Assembly (NCBI RefSeq): GCF_003337245.1
Contig: NZ_QPJE01000005.1
Location: forward strand, 56,632-120,631
Source of the DNA: Halanaerobium sp. MA284_MarDTE_T2
GTDB taxonomy: Bacteria > Bacillota > Halanaerobiia > Halanaerobiales > Halanaerobiaceae
Direction of reading: 5' to 3'
DNA length: 64,000 nucleotides
Position numbers and translations under genes: made by a program. Shown here piece after piece: positions 25,172-34,447 of the stretch (position 1 is its first letter; each line of letters opens with the position of its first letter). The notes below the pieces were generated by a model that searched no databases, was not told the DNA's origin, and was given only the letters and a program-made list of their open reading frames with translations.

Positions 25172-26333
25172 TAATGATGATTATCAAGGAACACCGATAG
25201 TACAGAGTATGTCTGCTAAAATTCAATTAGGTTTGCGGAATACTGTAGGAAAACTGTCTAATAAGATGAGATATATTGATAAGATAGCCCCTGAATTAGT
25301 GCAGGGAGGAGTAGTTAAGAAGTGTAAAAAGCTATCTCCCTTTACGATTAATGCAGCAGGGATTGCTACTGGTCACAGAACAGTTCAATTTTTTGGTGGT
25401 GTTTTGTATGGAACTGCTGCTGTGAGACAGGATCTGTATATTGAAGATGGGTCTATCTATAAAACTAGACAAGAGAGTACAGTAGATGTTGATGAAATAG
25501 ACCATATGGATACTAGTCAACGCTTGAAGTACTATGATATTGTCAATAGTTATACTTTACTTGCTGAATTAATGGAAGAAGAGGATAGACCAGATTTAGT
25601 TATTTTAGATGTGCCTTTAATATTAGAAAGATCAGATGTGCCCTTAGAAAATCGGTATAGTACTGTTGCAGATTATAAAAAAGCTAGAGATAAAATAAAA
25701 TCATTTTGGAGTCAATATAAGAGTGAAATTTATCCTTTTAATCCGCAAGGAACTAAAATAGTTTCAATTGGTGGTAAAAGATTTGGTGCAGTCTTGTTAG
25801 CAATTGCTGATGAAAGTACAGATTATATCGTTGATCAGATTGATCCGGGAATTATAAATTTACTGCAGGATAATCAAAAACAGCTACGCAAAATTGGTCT
25901 GCAGAGAATGCTCAAAGGAATTTTAGGACCATCAAAGAGAACAGCTGCCTTTCAGTTTGATGGGATTAGTAATAGGAACAGATTAGAGCCACCTGAACTT
26001 AGAGATATAGGATTAATGGGTTATCATTTTAAGGCAGGAATTAGAACTAAACATTTATTAGTCGAGATGCTAGGTAGTGTCGAAGATTGGGACAGTTCAG
26101 CAGTTGATGAGTTGACTAATCAGCTGATTTCGTTAATGATTTATGATCAACCAGGTACGATTCCTTTGCCTTTATGGTATGCTGAATATGGTCTTAAACC
26201 TTTAAAAAAGCAACCTGGTATTTTAGAGTTTTATAAACGAGAAGCGAAAAAATTATTGAATAATAATGATTTGGAAGAACAATGGTTGGATAATGAAGAT
26301 GTTTTTGATAATAATTCAGGGTTAGATATTTAA
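25158..26333 (+). CDS. NurA-like nuclease-domain protein preceding HerA
   Basis: A 391-residue protein directly upstream of a HerA ATPase, the normal place of NurA. The fold-level pattern fits NurA: an early strand after I-N-A-A-G-I-A-T-G-H-R, a second acidic strand (DLVILDVPLILER) and a C-terminal R-T-K-H-L-L-V-E-M-L segment. The usual first-strand D-G is not evident (A-G-I instead), so it may be catalytically altered or a divergent relative. ATG 25158 or GTG 25149 could start translation; both overlap the previous gene. In HerA-NurA pairs the ATPase translocates DNA and NurA resects it. Confidence 0.5.
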   Translation: MTDINNDDYQGTPIVQSMSAKIQLGLRNTVGKLSNKMRYIDKIAPELVQGGVVKKCKKLSPFTINAAGIATGHRTVQFFGGVLYGTAAVRQDLYIEDGSIYKTRQESTVDVDEIDHMDTSQRLKYYDIVNSYTLLAELMEEEDRPDLVILDVPLILERSDVPLENRYSTVADYKKARDKIKSFWSQYKSEIYPFNPQGTKIVSIGGKRFGAVLLAIADESTDYIVDQIDPGIINLLQDNQKQLRKIGLQRMLKGILGPSKRTAAFQFDGISNRNRLEPPELRDIGLMGYHFKAGIRTKHLLVEMLGSVEDWDSSAVDELTNQLISLMIYDQPGTIPLPLWYAEYGLKPLKKQPGILEFYKREAKKLLNNNDLEEQWLDNEDVFDNNSGLDI

Positions 26334-26345
26334 GGAGGCTGTCTG

Positions 26346-28034
26346 ATGGGAGAGAATAAATTAATTGGTACATTAATCGGTAATACAGGAGACCCTAACG
26401 ATTTAAAAATAGCTTTAAAGGATAGTTTTGTGGCTCGACGTGGTGAATTTGTAAGAATTAAACATCAAGAGAGAAAGAGTGAGCGAGAAATAGATGTTTT
26501 AGGTCGGATTGTATCTATTTCCCGCAATAATATACTCTATAATTCAGATATGGGTGAAGGATTAAATGATTTAGAAATGCTTCCTGGAGCTCAAATTACG
26601 GGTGAGAATTTATATGGAACAATTGAACTAGTAGGCTATAAAGAACCTGCTACAAAAGAAATCAAAATTCCCCGCCGCCCTTTAGATCCAGGCACTAAAG
26701 TTTTTGGAGTTGATTATGAATTTTTATCTCGCTTTTATGAGTTTAATGAAGAAACAAGTATTCATATTGGAAATTTGATTGGCTATGAGCGGGGCGAGAA
26801 TGTAGTGCCAGTCTATATGGATGTTAATACTTTAGCTACAGAACATTTAGCAGTATTAGCTATGACAGGAGCCGGTAAATCTTATACTGTAGGGCGAATT
26901 ATTGAAAGACTAGTGGCTCAAATGAATGGTTCAGTAGTGGTCTTTGATCCGCATGGTGAATATGGTAAAGCTTATAAAAATGGAAAAGTTCATTTTAATG
27001 ATAACCTAGATGATATTGATGATCCTCGTGATCAAGAGAAAATTCCTGAAATTCAAGAGAAATTCAAAAAATTAATTGATGCTGGAGGAGGGATTGAAGT
27101 TTATACTCCTCAAGTTGATTCATTTAATTTAAAATATGAGGGGAAAAACAAGCAATTAGCTTTGCCATTTGATCGATTTGAAATGGATGATTTTTCAGAG
27201 ATTTTACCTGGATTAACTGAGCCACAGCAACGAGTGTTAGATGTGGCAATCAGATATTGGAAATATAAGTATCCTGATCCACCTCGCGATATAGAAAGTT
27301 TGCGTGAACTATTAGCTGGTGATTTAGAAGAATTAAAATCATGGCAAGAATTAACTTCTGCTGAGTCTAGAGCATTGAGTAAAAGAAGTGCTGCAGTAGC
27401 TTCTATGAAGCTAAACCGAGTAATTAATGAAGCACAAAGTTTCTATAATGCTGCTATTGGAGAACCAACTGATGTATATGATATGATCGGAGAATCTGGA
27501 GCTGATAATGGTAGATTAGTGATAGTCGATCTTCAGGGACTATCTGATAATGCTAAACAGATAATTACTGCTTTGGTCTCTAGTGAAATTTTGAGAGCTG
27601 CTACTGATAAGAGAAAACAAACTAGACCATCTTTTTTAGTTTATGAAGAGGGTCATAATTTTGCACCGCGAAAATCAGATGCTATTTCTTTGAAAATGAT
27701 TAAAAGAATTGCTGGAGAAGGTCGTAAATTCGGGATTGGATTCGCTATTATTTCTCAGCGTCCTTCGAAGTTAGATCCTGATGTTACTTCTCAATGTAAT
27801 ACAATAATTACAATGAGAATTAAGAACCCTGATGACCAAAGATTCATTGTTAAAACCTCTGATATGTTTTCTAAATCTGATATAGAAGAGCTACCTTCTC
27901 TATCAACTGGGGAAGCTTTGATCTGTGGACGTTCTATTCCAGCACCATTATTAGTTAAAGTAGGTACTAAGGCTTTACAGCATGGTGGAGAAGCGCCAGC
28001 AGTGCTTAAAGAATGGGGTAGCTTCAATGGCTAA
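26346..28034 (+). CDS. herA: HerA-family DNA-translocating ATPase
   Basis: A 562-residue FtsK/HerA hexameric ATPase. An N-terminal HAS-barrel-like region (IGNTGDPNDLKIAL, then RGEFVRIKHQ) precedes Walker A M-T-G-A-G-K-S near residue 178, F-D-P-H-G-E-Y after the P-loop, and Walker B F-L-V-Y-E-E-G-H-N near 431. A sensor segment follows, I-I-S-Q-R-P-S-K-L-D. AAGGAGGCTG precedes the ATG. Next to the NurA-like gene it likely forms the nucleolytic motor of the defence system. Confidence 0.9.
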   Translation: MGENKLIGTLIGNTGDPNDLKIALKDSFVARRGEFVRIKHQERKSEREIDVLGRIVSISRNNILYNSDMGEGLNDLEMLPGAQITGENLYGTIELVGYKEPATKEIKIPRRPLDPGTKVFGVDYEFLSRFYEFNEETSIHIGNLIGYERGENVVPVYMDVNTLATEHLAVLAMTGAGKSYTVGRIIERLVAQMNGSVVVFDPHGEYGKAYKNGKVHFNDNLDDIDDPRDQEKIPEIQEKFKKLIDAGGGIEVYTPQVDSFNLKYEGKNKQLALPFDRFEMDDFSEILPGLTEPQQRVLDVAIRYWKYKYPDPPRDIESLRELLAGDLEELKSWQELTSAESRALSKRSAAVASMKLNRVINEAQSFYNAAIGEPTDVYDMIGESGADNGRLVIVDLQGLSDNAKQIITALVSSEILRAATDKRKQTRPSFLVYEEGHNFAPRKSDAISLKMIKRIAGEGRKFGIGFAIISQRPSKLDPDVTSQCNTIITMRIKNPDDQRFIVKTSDMFSKSDIEELPSLSTGEALICGRSIPAPLLVKVGTKALQHGGEAPAVLKEWGSFNG

Positions 28035-28617
28035 ATTAATTGATCAAGAATTTGTCAGGCAAGAATTTAAAACTGGGAAATTGCGGCGAAAAGTATTCCC
28101 TATGATGACTGATTATGGAATCCCTGATCGTTCAGAAACTGTTCATTCGCATGGATTAAATTATATTACTGCTATTGGTCGAGAACTTAATAATGTAACA
28201 GCTATTTCTGAGTGCCCGATTAATGCTCCAAATAGTTATCTGGATACAGTCAGACCTGATTCTGTCTGGTTTGATTTAGAGAATAATCAGCCGTTATTAG
28301 TAGCTGAATTTGAAAGATATAATAATTCTGCTGCTAAACAAAAGAAGTTAAAAGAAAAATTAAAAAATTTATTGATTGCTTATCATCAATTAGACTGTTG
28401 TTTAGAATCAATTTTATTTGTCTATTGGAGTTATGCAGGAGTAACTGCTAATAATATTCAAGATATAACTACTATTATCGATGAAGGATTAACCTTGTCT
28501 ACAGGTAAGTATTTATCTGGTATCAATAGTTTTGAGACTAATTATATGGTTTATCATGCGGTAGCAAACGGTAATCGAAATAATCTCAAATTAAATCAAT
28601 GGATTAAGGTGAGATAG
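28027..28617 (+). CDS. Small protein between HerA and kinase, possible PD-(D/E)XK fold
   Basis: A 196-residue protein whose ATG overlaps the HerA stop by 8 nt. Its centre (SVWFDLENNQPLLVAEFERY) has a D...E-x-E arrangement reminiscent of restriction-endonuclease-like folds, but the canonical ExK lysine is missing, so catalysis is doubtful. The rest is mixed alpha/beta without a recognised family. The start at 28027 is chosen over 27982, which lies inside herA. Confidence 0.55.
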   Translation: MAKLIDQEFVRQEFKTGKLRRKVFPMMTDYGIPDRSETVHSHGLNYITAIGRELNNVTAISECPINAPNSYLDTVRPDSVWFDLENNQPLLVAEFERYNNSAAKQKKLKEKLKNLLIAYHQLDCCLESILFVYWSYAGVTANNIQDITTIIDEGLTLSTGKYLSGINSFETNYMVYHAVANGNRNNLKLNQWIKVR

Positions 28618-28618
28618 G

Positions 28619-30031
28619 ATGAAAAAATTCAAACCACAAAAAGATAAAACAATTGGTGACAAATATATTTTAAAGGAATTCTTAGGTAGTGGAAGCTATG
28701 GTTATGTTTGGAGATCGATAAAATTAGAAAATGAAGAAGTAGTGGCTCTGAAAATACCCAAAAAGCAGGAGTCAGGAGATAAAGTATTAAAAGAAGGTAG
28801 TAAATTGCAGGGACATACACATCCTAATATTATTGATATTAATTGGATGGGACGAGTAGATGGAGTTTTTGTAATTGAAATGGAATATTTTGAAGGACAT
28901 ACCCTAGCTGATGAGATAAGGGAATATGGAACAATTAAACCGCGGTTATTTTCTAATTTATATCAAGTATTCCTAAATATTTTGGATGCAATTGAATTTA
29001 TGCATTCTTTAAATATTTGTCATGGAGATATTAAACCAGATAATATTTTATTAGGTGATGAAGTTAAGATTACTGATTTTGGAACCAGTAGGTTAATAGA
29101 AGACTTGTTTGTAGAAACAATCGGGGAAGGGACATGTGGTTTTATTGCTCCTGAAGTTGTTAACTCGCAAAAAAGATATTTGAGTTCAGATATTTATTCC
29201 TTAGGTGCTTTATTATATTTCTTATTAACGGGAAGTAAAGTACATGATAGCTTGATTCAAGTAGTTAATAATGCTACTTATAAAAAACCAAGTGAAATTA
29301 ATAGTGAAATTCCTTTAGCAGTAGAAAAAGTTATTTTGAAGTCTTTAGCACGCAATTATGAGAATAGATATGAAACAGTTGAGGAGTTAAGGCTTGATTT
29401 TGAAACTGCTATAAAGACTAAAGCAGATAAGATAACAGTTAAAAGTTATGATATTGCAGATGGTGAAAGTTGGCTAGAACAAGTTGCTAAGTTGTATCAA
29501 GCTGAAAAATGGCAGGAAGCAGAAACGTTTTTGGAGCAGGAAGCAGTCGGCGGAGTTGGTCCTGATTTAAAATTACATCTGGGATATGTGCAGTATAAAC
29601 AAGGTAAATTCCATACTAGTCTACAGCAGCTAAAAAGAATAGACCTTAGTCAATTAGAAGAAATTCGCCAAGATAATTTTGCTGAAGAATTAGATTATTT
29701 AACAGCTAAGGTTTATACTGCTTTAAAAGAATATGATCAGGCTTTAGCAATTTACAAGAGGCTAAATGATACTTTTGATCAGACAAAGTATAAATATAGA
29801 TTAGCAATTTTAGAAGGCTTATGCAGCAATTTAGATCGAGCAATTGAGTTATTAGAAGAAATAAATCAAGAGTATCCGCAGAGATTAGAAATTATTAAGA
29901 AATTAGCTTATGCATATGACCAAAAGAAAGAATTTGAAAAAGCACGCGGTTATTTTAAATATTTACAGAAATTAGAACCAAATAATCAAAAAGTTAAGGA
30001 AAAATTAGATCAGTATGATAAGTTATTATAA
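28619..30031 (+). CDS. Ser/Thr protein kinase with C-terminal TPR-like repeats
   Basis: A 470-residue Hanks-type kinase: glycine loop L-G-S-G-S-Y-G (22-28), catalytic Lys in V-A-L-K-I-P-K-K (around 47), H-G-D-I-K-P-D-N near 135, D-F-G near 152, and a typical A-P-E-V activation end. The C-terminal 180 residues form helical repeats with TPR-like A-x-x-x-Y-x-x-L spacing (KEYDQALAIYKRL, KKEFEKARGYFKYL). No transmembrane segment is seen, so it is cytoplasmic. It is the last gene of the tightly coupled operon. Kinases in phage-defence operons (e.g. Pgl, MADS, Stk2) act as infection sensors or effectors. Confidence 0.9.
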   Translation: MKKFKPQKDKTIGDKYILKEFLGSGSYGYVWRSIKLENEEVVALKIPKKQESGDKVLKEGSKLQGHTHPNIIDINWMGRVDGVFVIEMEYFEGHTLADEIREYGTIKPRLFSNLYQVFLNILDAIEFMHSLNICHGDIKPDNILLGDEVKITDFGTSRLIEDLFVETIGEGTCGFIAPEVVNSQKRYLSSDIYSLGALLYFLLTGSKVHDSLIQVVNNATYKKPSEINSEIPLAVEKVILKSLARNYENRYETVEELRLDFETAIKTKADKITVKSYDIADGESWLEQVAKLYQAEKWQEAETFLEQEAVGGVGPDLKLHLGYVQYKQGKFHTSLQQLKRIDLSQLEEIRQDNFAEELDYLTAKVYTALKEYDQALAIYKRLNDTFDQTKYKYRLAILEGLCSNLDRAIELLEEINQEYPQRLEIIKKLAYAYDQKKEFEKARGYFKYLQKLEPNNQKVKEKLDQYDKLL

Positions 30032-30310
30032 ATATTGAGTGAAAGAATACATAAATAATTATGATAGAGCAAAATAGAGAGGCCATAATCTCAAGTGTTA
30101 ATTGTTTGGGTTTTTAAATCCAACAGCTTCTATAAAGCGGATATCACAGTGAAATGGCTATAAGAGTTACTTATCAATAATCTCAAAATTATGTTTTAAT
30201 ATTTCCAGAGAGATAATGATTTTAACAGAAAAGTTGGGGATACCATTATCTTTAGAATAAACATCAGCAAATTTATAGATAATTAATATCAATTCACCAC
30301 AATTGAAGAA
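30032..30310. other. Gap after the kinase operon with decayed sequence
   Basis: AT-rich, no intact frame. The right end may be the eroded N-terminus of the DUF45 gene that follows. It holds the 15-mer TCAATTCACCACAAT, which recurs near 34411. Confidence 0.4.
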
Positions 30311-30865
30311 GTGCTGAAGAAAAAAACCAGTTGGATTTTATCCAAGCTAAAAGAAATGAATAAGATAAAACCTGCTCTCAAAGAAAAAGAATTTATGAGT
30401 GGAGAAAAACTCCCTTATCTAGGTCGAAGATACAGATTGGAAGTATCGCCAGCAGAAAGATCAAACACAGAGGTTAATTTATATCAGGGGAAATTCATTA
30501 TTAACTACCCTGAAAAGTTAAAGGAAGATGATAAGCAGCGAAGAGAATAAATTCGGGCCTGTTTAATTGAATGGTATCGTGAACATGCTAAAGAAAAGAT
30601 TAATGAACGAGTAGATAAGTATAAGATTAAACTTTATGTTGAACCAAATAATGTAGTTGTAAAGAAACATAAAAAAAGCTGGGGCAGCTACAGCAGTAAA
30701 GATAACCTGAACTTTAATTGGAAGATCATCATGGCGCCAATGTCTATTGTGGATTATATGCTGGTACATGAGCTTATGCACCTGATACCTACCAATCATT
30801 CTAGAGTTTTCTGGGCAACAGGAGCTGCTATTATTCCTGATATTAAAGAAACAAGAATGGCTTAG
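30311..30865 (+). pseudogene. DUF45/YgjP-like metallopeptidase with an in-frame stop
   Basis: The frame reads K-K-K-T-S-W-I-L-S-K-L and G-E-K-L-P-Y-L-G-R-R-Y-R-L-E-V, meets a TAA at 30548-30550, and continues in the same frame with W-Y-R-E-H-A-K-E-K-I and the zinc motif V-H-E-L-M-H-L-I-P-T-N-H-S (about 30766-30807) to a TAG at 30865. That is the complete C-terminal DUF45 layout. The N-terminal strand region is missing or eroded upstream of 30311. The ATG-like start of the track reading is unlikely to be genuine. Confidence 0.8.
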
Positions 30866-30927
30866 GCTGAATGGTAGAAAGCTTACAATTTTATGTGGTT
30901 TTGTTATTAAATCTTTGAGGGGGAATA

Positions 30928-31545
30928 ATGTTTTATTTAAAAATTATTAAAGAGATTATGATCATAATAACTTCTGTTATAGGTGGTATAGTTGCAATTA
31001 TTGGACTAAATACATGGAAAGCTCAGCAAAGAGGAAAAATAGCATTTGAATTATCTAGAAGACTTTTATCAAACACTTATAAATTAAGAGATCTAATAAA
31101 ACACTTAAGATCTCCTTATATGTCAGGTGGAGAAATGGAAAACCCTCCAGATGAAAGCCCTTTTATTAATAGCGAAGAAGGTAAAAGGTATTATCGTCAA
31201 TATTCGGGTTATAAAAAAAGGTTAACCCCTTTAGAGAAAACCAAAAATAAAATTTTAGTTGATTTGACAGAAGCTGAAGCATTGTGGGGAGCTGAAATTA
31301 GAGAAAAGTATGATCAACTTTTTAGTACGATTAATGAATTAGTTGTTGAAATAGATATGTATTTATTAAGATTAAATCCAGAACAACATGCTATAAGATT
31401 TTCAGGTGAAACTACTGAACAAACAAAAACCAGAAATAACTTGATGTATAGAAGTTCGAAAAACGATGAATTTAACCAGAAGATTAGCAAAAACATTGAA
31501 GAAATTGAAAATCTGATTAGGCCCCATTTGAAATATCAAAAATAA
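30928..31545 (+). CDS. Membrane-anchored hypothetical protein with helical cytoplasmic domain
   Basis: A 205-residue protein with one N-terminal membrane helix (about residues 8-27), then a charged helical domain with long coiled-coil-like segments. GAGGGGGAAT precedes the ATG. The body is soluble and rich in Arg, Glu and Asn. I do not recognise the family. It sits between decayed genes and a DUF4145 protein in the accessory region, so a defence or stress role is possible but unproven. Confidence 0.6.
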   Translation: MFYLKIIKEIMIIITSVIGGIVAIIGLNTWKAQQRGKIAFELSRRLLSNTYKLRDLIKHLRSPYMSGGEMENPPDESPFINSEEGKRYYRQYSGYKKRLTPLEKTKNKILVDLTEAEALWGAEIREKYDQLFSTINELVVEIDMYLLRLNPEQHAIRFSGETTEQTKTRNNLMYRSSKNDEFNQKISKNIEEIENLIRPHLKYQK

Positions 31546-31584
31546 GTTTTAATGGGTCATTAGATTTTTTTTGGGTTAGGATCA

Positions 31585-32232
31585 ATGGGAGTTAATAAAG
31601 CTAAAAGAAAAATACTTGAATGCTATCACTTTGGTAATGAAACTCTTATGAAACAATTTGGGGATCATTCTAAAGTAGTTACTGATAGAGGTTTTAATGA
31701 AGATATGGGTCTATTTGTTACTCGTGAAGAAGAATTTAAATGGGAAATGTATTATTGTCCAGTTTGTGAGAAGATAACACTGTTTTATACATATTCTAAC
31801 TCTTATGCAGATTATCCATCCGAAAATATACTATATCCAAGGTTTGATTATGAGAAGAAAGAGGTTCTAGATAAAATTAATAATTCATTTGTTTCTGCCC
31901 TAAAAACTAAACATTTTGACTTATCAATATGTCTTCTTTCGTTAAGAAGAACTTTAGAAATGATATGTAAAGATAAAGGATTTAATGATGGAAGTTTAGC
32001 AGCTAAAATTTCTAATATGGTTAAGGAAGGAGTTTTACCTTCATTACTAAATTCTGCTTCTAGTATTGTGAGAGATTTAGGAAATCAAGTTGCACATGCT
32101 GATGATTTTGATCATACTCATGAAGAAGTAGATAACTCAATAGAATTTGTGGAACAAATAATAAATTATATATATGTATTGCCAGCTAAAATTAAAAACT
32201 TACAATCTGAAAATGATTTTGAGGAACAATAG
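31585..32232 (+). CDS. DUF4145 domain protein
   Basis: A 215-residue protein with an N-terminal zinc-like C-P-V-C pair (residue ~53), then the DUF4145 helical domain: S-F-V-S-A-L-K-T-K-H-F-D-L-S-I-C-L-L-S-L-R-R-T-L-E-M and D-L-G-N-Q-V-A-H-A-D. DUF4145 occurs with restriction or defence genes and as a fusion to nucleases; its role is unknown. A TTAGGAT segment precedes the ATG. It stands alone between two degraded or unknown genes. Confidence 0.75.
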   Translation: MGVNKAKRKILECYHFGNETLMKQFGDHSKVVTDRGFNEDMGLFVTREEEFKWEMYYCPVCEKITLFYTYSNSYADYPSENILYPRFDYEKKEVLDKINNSFVSALKTKHFDLSICLLSLRRTLEMICKDKGFNDGSLAAKISNMVKEGVLPSLLNSASSIVRDLGNQVAHADDFDHTHEEVDNSIEFVEQIINYIYVLPAKIKNLQSENDFEEQ

Positions 32233-32450
32233 TTTATTTGAAACTTCACTGAATCTTAATTTATCAAAACAAAAGTGATCTTAATTATGGGATATTTAGC
32301 TGTTGCTATTGAAATAAAACATCTAGTATATAATGATTTAGGAAAGATTAGGATAATATTTTGTATTGTTATTTCAGCCATTTGTTTTTTGTTAAGAATT
32401 TAATCATATGGAATAACTTAGTTAAAGTAATTGTTAGGGGGGCTATTATT

Positions 32451-33224
32451 GTGAAAAGTTTCAAAGAAAAGTTTTCTCGTTTTTTTGAACAACCTACTAG
32501 AAAAGGATTAAGAGAAATACTTAGAGAAAATTATGGTGAATTAGATAGTCTAGATTTTAAGGGTGATTGGCCTTCTTTATCAAAAATGGGGAAGCACTTA
32601 TTAGCTTTTGCAAATAGTGGGGGTGGATGTATTATAGTTGGAGTAATGGAAAAAAACAATTCTTTATATAATAAAGGATTAGAAAACATGCTTGATAAAT
32701 CAACTTTTCATAATGGGGTAGAAAAGTATATTCCTCAGAAGTTAAACTATGAAATAATTAATTTCAACTATGAAGACTCTGATTATTCAGAGATAATAGG
32801 CAAAAGCTTTCAGGTATTAGTTATTGAAGACACACCACAATATATTCCGTTTATATCGCAAAATGATGGAGACGGAATTAAAAAGAATAATATATATATA
32901 CGTAAGGGAACTAAATCATTAAAAGCTTCATATGAAGACCTTCAGAAAATAATTAATAAAAAAATTGAGACAAATTATTCTACTGATTCTGAAATAAAAT
33001 TAGAAGAACACTTATCCTAACTTAAAGTACTATTTTCTCAAATTGAATCTTCAAAAGTTTATTATAAAGGATTTGGAGATATATTTAATAAAATTGGAGA
33101 AACATTTGCAAATAATGTTGAAGTGAAAGAAAATCCTATGTATCCTGAGGAGAGTTTCGATGATTTTATTATAAAAATGATAAAATTAAAGAAAGATAGA
33201 ATTAAAGAATTATTATTGAGGTGA
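32451..33224 (+). pseudogene. AlbA_2 (Schlafen-type) DNA-binding protein with an in-frame stop
   Basis: The GTG at 32451 follows TTAGGGGGGC. Translation gives the AlbA_2 core (DFKGDWPSLSKMGKHLLAFA, N-S-G-G-G-C-I-I-V-G-V, N-I-Y-I-R-K-G-T). A TAA stops it at 33018-33020, yet the same frame continues L-K-V-L-F-S-Q-I-E through about 65 more residues to a TGA at 33222. Relatives have a charged residue before L-K-x-L-Y, so the stop looks like a point mutation. The truncated form might still fold, since the N-terminal domain is complete. Confidence 0.75.
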
Positions 33225-33382
33225 TTTCATTTTGGAAGTTAAGATGATGATTTTGAATTTTTATTAGTATTAAAATTAGCTCTATTTAAGAATATTTTTT
33301 CTATGAAATTTGCGATTGATTAGATGATTTATTGAAAGTGAGTTTCTTAATAAGCCCGAATTTCAAAAAAGGAAGTGTAATA

Positions 33383-34285
33383 ATGGATTTATTGGAAGGA
33401 ATAAAGTGTGACTTAGTAAATGAAAATGTTAATTTAGCTAATACACTGAGAAAAGCTAAAATTCTTGCTTCAAAACTACAGCTACAAGAGTTTAAGGACT
33501 GGGTTAAATTTGAACTAGAGGGTTATTCAGATGATGTAGAGTTGCCTAGTTATCGTATTTTTCCTGCACAAAATATTGGAACATTTTCAGGTCCTTTACA
33601 ATCTGTTGCACGTAATGTAACTCTGCCTACAAGTAATTTACCTGAATTTGTTAAAAGTTTTGCAGAAGAATTAAAAATACATTCTGGAATAGGACAATTA
33701 GAAGCAATGTTAAATTCTGACTCTGAAAGCTTTCAAAAAAAATGGAGCCAGGAAGCAATAATTTTATCTAGAGATAGCGTGAAGATGTCAGGGAATATGG
33801 TGCTTGTTGATGCATATCAACCTATAACCAAACATATTATAGCAGGGATAATAGATAATATAAAAAATAAATTGTTAGATTTTATAATAGAATTGGAGAA
33901 TTCTGATATCGATATAAATGATAGAAGCAGAAAAAAAGAAACAAAAAAACAAATAAGAAATTTGTTTAAAGTAAATGTATATGGTGATAATAATTATGTA
34001 GCAAGCGGTGAGAATGTTATTCAATCAACAGAACAAGTTAATGAAGGAGATAAAAATTCTTTATTAGATTATCTTCGTTCATTAGAAGTATCTGAAGAAG
34101 ATGTTGAGAAGTTAAGTAGTGCTCTTGAAAATGAATCTCCATCAAAAAAAGGAGAATTTGGGGATAAGATTAAGGGATGGTTAGGCAATATGGTATCTAA
34201 GGCTGCATCTGGAGCTTGGAAAGTATCTCTTGAAGCCGCGCCTCAATTAATAATAGCAGCTCTGAATAAATACTATGGTTGGTAA
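33383..34285 (+). CDS. AbiTii-domain protein (abortive infection type)
   Basis: A 300-residue protein. The N-terminal 120 residues match the AbiTii domain: L-A-N-T-L-R-K-A-K-I-L-A-S-K-L, then W-V-K-F-E-L-E-G-Y-S-D-D-V-E-L-P-S-Y-R. A low-complexity linker and a C-terminal Gly/Ala helix (KGWLGNMVSKAASGAWKVSL) follow. The ATG at 33383 lies after AAAGGAAGTG; the earlier ATG at 33332 is not preceded by a site. The domain was named from the lactococcal AbiT phage-exclusion system; its mechanism is unknown. It has its own terminator. Confidence 0.75.
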   Translation: MDLLEGIKCDLVNENVNLANTLRKAKILASKLQLQEFKDWVKFELEGYSDDVELPSYRIFPAQNIGTFSGPLQSVARNVTLPTSNLPEFVKSFAEELKIHSGIGQLEAMLNSDSESFQKKWSQEAIILSRDSVKMSGNMVLVDAYQPITKHIIAGIIDNIKNKLLDFIIELENSDIDINDRSRKKETKKQIRNLFKVNVYGDNNYVASGENVIQSTEQVNEGDKNSLLDYLRSLEVSEEDVEKLSSALENESPSKKGEFGDKIKGWLGNMVSKAASGAWKVSLEAAPQLIIAALNKYYGW

Positions 34286-34311
34286 TATTTTTTGTTCGAT
34301 TTCGTATAATT

Positions 34312-34362
34312 ATGAGTATTGGTCTTAACTGAAAATCAGTTACTCATTATATTTTCTTTTTT
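34312..34362 (+). terminator. Terminator after the AbiTii gene
   Basis: The stem ATGAGT/ACTCAT encloses AACTG/CAGTT, followed by TATATTTTCTTTTTT. Confidence 0.75.
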
Positions 34363-34447
34363 ATATGTAGTAATGTCTATGATATTATTTAATAAAGAGA
34401 ATAATCACTCAATTCACCACAATAGTTAATAAGGTGAGTTGACATTT

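Noticed and set aside
30548..33020. UAA recoding to an amino acid
   Set aside because: All intact genes here use TAA as normal stop; three isolated cases in decaying genes fit pseudogenes better.
30290..34430. 15-bp repeat TCAATTCACCACAAT at both sides of the decayed gene cluster as att sites
   Set aside because: AT-rich and short, with no recombinase or symmetric context at either copy; likely chance.
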